A stretch of 16,536 bases of DNA from Candidatus Treponema excrementipullorum (GTDB lineage Bacteria > Spirochaetota > Spirochaetia > Treponematales > Treponemataceae), in the NCBI GenBank assembly GCA_018883625.1, contig JAHLFV010000209.1, positions 1 through 16,536 on the forward strand. Reading direction: 5' to 3'. Positions 13,582 to 16,536 of the stretch are shown here, piece by piece. The position numbers were made by a program, and so were the translations under genes. Numbering within the stretch: the stretch's first letter is position 1; every line of letters starts with the position of its first letter. The notes under the pieces are model-generated. The model worked only from the letters and a program-made list of their open reading frames with translations, was not told the origin of the DNA and did not search any database.

Positions 13582-13610
13582 TTGAAAGAAAAAGAAATTT
13601 TATCCATATT
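13582..13610 (+). promoter_or_regulatory. Possible bcp promoter
   Basis: TTGAAA (13582-13587), 17 bases, then CATATT (13605-13610), about 90 bases before the bcp ATG, in the 203-base divergent spacer. Match to consensus is moderate in a very AT-rich stretch, so chance agreement is possible. Confidence 0.3.
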
Positions 13611-13627
13611 GAGATATAAGCTACGGA

Positions 13628-13653
13628 AAAGTCTTTCAAAAATGGTAGACTTT
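13628..13653. repeat. Short inverted repeat in the bcp leader
   Basis: AAAGTCT (13628-13634) and AGACTTT (13647-13653) are perfect 7-base arms around a 12-base spacer. The repeat sits between the possible bcp promoter and its ribosome binding site, so it could be an operator or a leader hairpin. Arms this short also occur by chance. Confidence 0.25.
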
Positions 13654-13700
13654 CTCCGGCATAATTAAGTACTTTTAAATTAGTCAAAAACGGAGGTTTT

Positions 13701-14153
13701 ATGTTACAGGTTGGCGATAAGGTACCGGAATTTACATTGCCGGATCAAAAAGGTCAGATGGTTTCTCCTTCTCAGTTTCGGGGAAAAAAGTTGGTGATAT
13801 ATTTTTATCCTAAAGATAATACTCCCGGATGTACAACAGAAGCTTGTGGATTAAGAGATTCTCATCAGCAAATAACGGATAAAAATGCGATAGTTTTAGG
13901 TATCAGTAAAGATAGTCAGGCTTCTCATCTTAAATTTATTGAAAAATTTTCTTTACCCTTTACCTTGCTTTCCGACGTGGAAACAACTACAATTCAGGCT
14001 TTCGGTGCGTGGGGCGAAAAGAAAATGTGCGGCAAGACTTATATGGGAATTATCCGTTCCACATTTATTGTAAACGAAGAAGGAATTATCACCCATGTTT
14101 TCCCGAAAGTGAATACAAAAACCCATGCAGAGGAAGTATTGGCTGTTTTGTAA
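13701..14153 (+). CDS. bcp: Thioredoxin-dependent thiol peroxidase (Bcp/PrxQ type)
   Basis: A 150-residue peroxiredoxin of the BCP/PrxQ class that reduces hydrogen and organic peroxides in the cytoplasm and is recycled by thioredoxin. The N-terminus VGDKVPEFTLPDQKG is typical. The active site is YPKDNTPGCTTEACGLRD: Cys44 is the peroxidatic cysteine, with Thr41 and Pro42 of the PxxxTxxC motif, and Cys49, five residues later, is the expected resolving cysteine of the atypical two-Cys type. Arg119 in GIIRSTFIV fits the conserved active-site arginine. Length is normal. The ATG has a strong ribosome binding site (CGGAGG, 13691-13696). The gene appears to be transcribed alone, converging on the radical SAM gene 37 bases downstream, with no clear terminator in between. 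Confidence 0.96.
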   Translation: MLQVGDKVPEFTLPDQKGQMVSPSQFRGKKLVIYFYPKDNTPGCTTEACGLRDSHQQITDKNAIVLGISKDSQASHLKFIEKFSLPFTLLSDVETTTIQAFGAWGEKKMCGKTYMGIIRSTFIVNEEGIITHVFPKVNTKTHAEEVLAVL

Positions 14154-14190
14154 TTTCTTTTAACTGCGATATTAGGGGCTCCGGGGAAGA

Positions 14191-15873
14191 TTACTTGAGG
14201 TTTTTCCACTGGGGGCCTTTTTTATGAGGATAAACTTTTATCTTTAAGGGGGATTTTTTTGCTCCTTTTTGAAAGAAGACTACATCCTGAGCGTAAGGAC
14301 TAAATAAGTCTTCCGGGTGGTAGGTAAGATGGAGGACTGTAGTTTCTCCGTCGGCATAGGCACGGGAAAAAGCCCCTTGTAGTCTGATCAAGTCCAAAGC
14401 TACAGGTAGCAAATGGGAGAGCTTTTTTTCTTTGTACTCCTTTGAGACAAATTGTACTTGTAACTCCTCTATATCTTTTTGAGGATAGGTGGTTGTAGCT
14501 GTGTTTACGGAACGATGTTTTTCTTCCAGAAATTGGGCAAAGGATTCAAAAAAACGGGATGGTTTACACCGTAATGGTGTAAGTACGCTGTGAAACCAGG
14601 GAACTGCCCGTCCAGCGGTGTAAAATAAGCTGGTAGCCCTTGCAAGTTTTTCTGCCTGTTCCAAATGATGAGGTGAAAAAGTTTCTGTGGACTGAACAAG
14701 ATAAGGCGGTTCTTGCTGGGCAGTCAATCCCAGCAAGTCTTTCTTATCAAAGAGTGTCGTTCCCGGTAAAACTGCCAGTCTAAATAGTTCCAAACTGTTA
14801 GGATAAAGGGAAATAGCAAAGTCTATGCTTTCTCGGAATCCCTGCAATGTGTCTTGTGGGAGTCCGTAAATCAAATCAAAACCGAAAACAACACCTTGTT
14901 GATTGAGCATGTTGATTTTTTTAATAAAATCCTTTTTGTTAAAACTTCTGTCTACCAGCTTTAAAACGTTTTCATGGGCACTTTGAAGGCCGATTTGCAA
15001 GGAACAGGGAATGTGGGAGAAGGCTTTTGCCATTTCTGGATTTAAAAATTCTGCCCGGCATTCAAAATGATAAAAAGTATGTGGTGTGATGGTTTTGATG
15101 AGGTTCAGTATTTCCAATGCCCTGTTTTTTTGTGCATTGTAGGTGGGATCCAATACAAAGACTTGAACCACTTTTTTTTCGGCAAAAAATTCCAGCTCTT
15201 TTTTGATTCTTTCAACAGGAAAATAAGAAACGGTTTTTTCTCCCTTAGATTCGTAACAATAAGCACATTTAAAAGGACACCCTCTGGCAAGTTCCCACAA
15301 AGCCCCTCCCTGATAGTCTTGGGGATTTAAAACTCCGGATAAATAGGGAGAAGTAAGTTGTTCATAGGGAATTCTGTTGCCCCGGATATATTGCTCCGGC
15401 AGATTTTCTTTCGCAGTTTGTTGTTGGGAGTTTTGCAGTGTGATCAGCTTGTGGAGTAGTTGTGGTACGGCAATTTCTCCTTCTCCGGCAACAAGAAAGT
15501 CAAAGGGATGGTTGTGCAGTGAACCGGCTGTTACCTCAGGCCCTCCTGCAATGAGATATACGGCAGGATTTATACGTTTTACGATACGGGCAGCCTGCTC
15601 TAAAATGGGACGGTTCCACAGGTAAAGGGAAAAGCACAGGGCAAAGGGTGCATCTTGCAATAACCTTTGGGCAATCGCTTCGGCTTGTCGGTGAATAGGA
15701 GTTGCACTGTATTCAAACACAGAGAGTTTTGATGTTACAGTTCCGATTTTCAAGTGATTTTTTTCAAAGTAGGTTTGAATGCCGGTAACAATACAGGCCG
15801 CCCCTAAAGGAAGGGCCTGAGGAGACTTTTCTGCTAAAAGGGTGCAAACGGGTACAAGAAATTGTTTTGACAT
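14191..15873 (-). CDS. B12-binding domain radical SAM protein (DUF4080 type)
   Basis: 560 residues. The N-terminal part (about 1-145) has the cobalamin-binding Rossmann-like fold: VPVCTLLAEKSPQALPLGAA at the start and VYLIAGGPEVTAG (105-117), then FDFLVAGEGEIAVPQLL (125-140). The radical SAM core begins with ELARGCPFKCAYCYES, whose Cys199, Cys203 and Cys206 would hold the iron-sulfur cluster; later core blocks include LQIGLQSAHENVLKLVDR and FGFDLIYGLPQDTLQGF. The C-terminal region (about 400-560) is consistent with DUF4080. I chose ATG 15873 because GAGGTGG lies before it; the frame continues 81 codons upstream into ygiQ but that part is antisense-like and unconserved. It follows ygiQ by 10 bases. 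Substrate unknown; relatives are placed with methyltransfer or anaerobic modification enzymes. Confidence 0.88.
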   Translation of the reverse strand: MSKQFLVPVCTLLAEKSPQALPLGAACIVTGIQTYFEKNHLKIGTVTSKLSVFEYSATPIHRQAEAIAQRLLQDAPFALCFSLYLWNRPILEQAARIVKRINPAVYLIAGGPEVTAGSLHNHPFDFLVAGEGEIAVPQLLHKLITLQNSQQQTAKENLPEQYIRGNRIPYEQLTSPYLSGVLNPQDYQGGALWELARGCPFKCAYCYESKGEKTVSYFPVERIKKELEFFAEKKVVQVFVLDPTYNAQKNRALEILNLIKTITPHTFYHFECRAEFLNPEMAKAFSHIPCSLQIGLQSAHENVLKLVDRSFNKKDFIKKINMLNQQGVVFGFDLIYGLPQDTLQGFRESIDFAISLYPNSLELFRLAVLPGTTLFDKKDLLGLTAQQEPPYLVQSTETFSPHHLEQAEKLARATSLFYTAGRAVPWFHSVLTPLRCKPSRFFESFAQFLEEKHRSVNTATTTYPQKDIEELQVQFVSKEYKEKKLSHLLPVALDLIRLQGAFSRAYADGETTVLHLTYHPEDLFSPYAQDVVFFQKGAKKSPLKIKVYPHKKGPQWKNLK

Positions 15874-15883
15874 GTATCCACCT

Positions 15884-16534
15884 CTATCGCAATACCGGAA
15901 GTAGATCTCGGCGGCCGGCTTTTTCCAGTGCTTCTTGTACCAAGGCTCTGTTTTCTTTTTTATTAAATTGTAAAAGAGCCCGTTGCAACCGTCTTTCCCT
16001 CGGACTACGGGGAACATACACTTTTTCCATGGTTCTGGGATCCAAGCCGGTGTAATACATACAGGTGGATAGGCTGCCGGGAGTGGGATAAAAATCCTGT
16101 ACTTGGTCTGGTACAAAGCCCGTTTTTTTCAAGTAGAGGGCTACGTCAATGGCAGCCTGTAAGTCCGCTCCGGGGTGACCGGAAATGTAGTAAGGTACCA
16201 AATATTGTTTTTTTTTCAGCTTTTTGTTGATTTCTCTGTACTCTTGGGCAAATTTTTCATATACCTGATGAGTGCTTTTTCTCATGTAATATAAAACGTT
16301 ATCGTTGACATGTTCCGGGGCGACTTTTAACTGACCGGAAATGTGGTGTTGGCACAGTTCCCTAAAAAAACTTTTATCCTTGTCCATCATTAAATAGTCA
16401 AAGCGAATACCGCTTCTGATAAACACTTTTTTCACTTTTGGCAATTTTCTTAGCTTTCTCAGTAACTCTAGATAGTCTTTATTGTCGACTTTTAAATTGG
16501 GACAGGGATGAGTACCCAAACATTCTCTGTTTGT
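15884..16534 (-). CDS. ygiQ: YgiQ family radical SAM protein, C-terminal part (cut by right edge)
   Basis: The frame runs to the right edge, so this is the 3' third or so of a gene of usually 550-700 codons. The visible 216 residues begin TNRECLGTHPCPNLKV, a YgiQ landmark, followed by LRKLRKLPKVKKVFIRSGIR and GQLKVAPEHVNDNVLYYMRK in the second half of the radical SAM core. The C-terminal DUF3362-type tail is present: DQVQDFYPTPGSLSTCMYYT and GLDPRTMEKVYVPRSPRER. The TTG at 16519 is internal. The iron-sulfur CxxxCxxC motif must lie beyond the window. The enzyme's substrate is unknown in general. The stop is 10 bases before the start codon of the B12-type radical SAM gene, so the two are almost certainly co-transcribed. 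Confidence 0.93.
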   Translation of the reverse strand, partial: TNRECLGTHPCPNLKVDNKDYLELLRKLRKLPKVKKVFIRSGIRFDYLMMDKDKSFFRELCQHHISGQLKVAPEHVNDNVLYYMRKSTHQVYEKFAQEYREINKKLKKKQYLVPYYISGHPGADLQAAIDVALYLKKTGFVPDQVQDFYPTPGSLSTCMYYTGLDPRTMEKVYVPRSPRERRLQRALLQFNKKENRALVQEALEKAGRRDLLPVLR

Positions 16535-16536
16535 AC

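Noticed and set aside
14154..14190. Terminator between bcp and the radical SAM gene
   Set aside because: I found no stem of useful length with a T-run in this convergent gap.
15874..16116. 81-codon N-terminal extension of the B12-type radical SAM protein
   Set aside because: It overlaps the C-terminal coding region of ygiQ in another frame, and a good ribosome binding site precedes ATG 15873.

Overview
The window looks like part of a chromosome from an anaerobic, motile, host-associated spirochaete, most probably a Treponema. This is inferred from the mix of genes: FlgM, lipoprotein signal peptidase, a two-domain glutamine-dependent NAD synthetase, YgiQ next to a B12-type radical SAM protein, short flavodoxin with DUF3793, and anaerobe-type oxygen and peroxide defence proteins (rubrerythrin, Bcp, ODP-like). 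The DNA is AT-rich. I see no tRNA, rRNA, CRISPR array or insertion sequence.

Layout. (1) 1-780: the 3' end of a DUF3793 gene, a flavodoxin gene, and a strong hairpin terminator. (2) 781-2080: a degraded segment. It holds a promoter and palindrome driving a methyltransferase gene cut off after 51 codons. An antisense remnant of an ODP-like/class III cyclase gene follows, then a rubrerythrin gene without its 5' half. The last junction carries a 20-bp near-perfect inverted repeat. (3) 2158-3267: rsmI and flgM, overlapping, with a promoter close to rsmI and a clear terminator after flgM. (4) 3338-5376: a divergent iron-alcohol-dehydrogenase-like protein without recognisable metal ligands, then a SpoU/TrmH RNA methyltransferase. 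(5) 5387-6910, minus strand: a GHKL ATPase-HDOD fusion. (6) 7077-9768: a plus-strand cluster with an unknown membrane protein, a Nif3/DUF34 protein, lspA and a small two-helix membrane protein. (7) 9776-13497, minus strand: nadE, with a palindrome upstream, and a 560-residue protein of unknown function. (8) 13701-14153: bcp. (9) 14191-16536, minus strand: a B12-binding radical SAM/DUF4080 protein and the 3' part of ygiQ.

How the genes fit together. Most intact genes are housekeeping: rRNA methylation, control of late flagellar genes, lipoprotein maturation, NAD synthesis and peroxide removal. The least explained are the metal-site-less ADH homologue, the GHKL-HDOD protein, the membrane protein with a predicted periplasmic hydrolase-like domain, and the 560-residue protein. 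The most unusual DNA is the pseudogene mosaic at 969-2080. It preserves traces of a possible diiron-sensor/cyclase fusion and of the rearrangement that destroyed it. I did not find a clear new multi-gene system; the leads are listed as findings.
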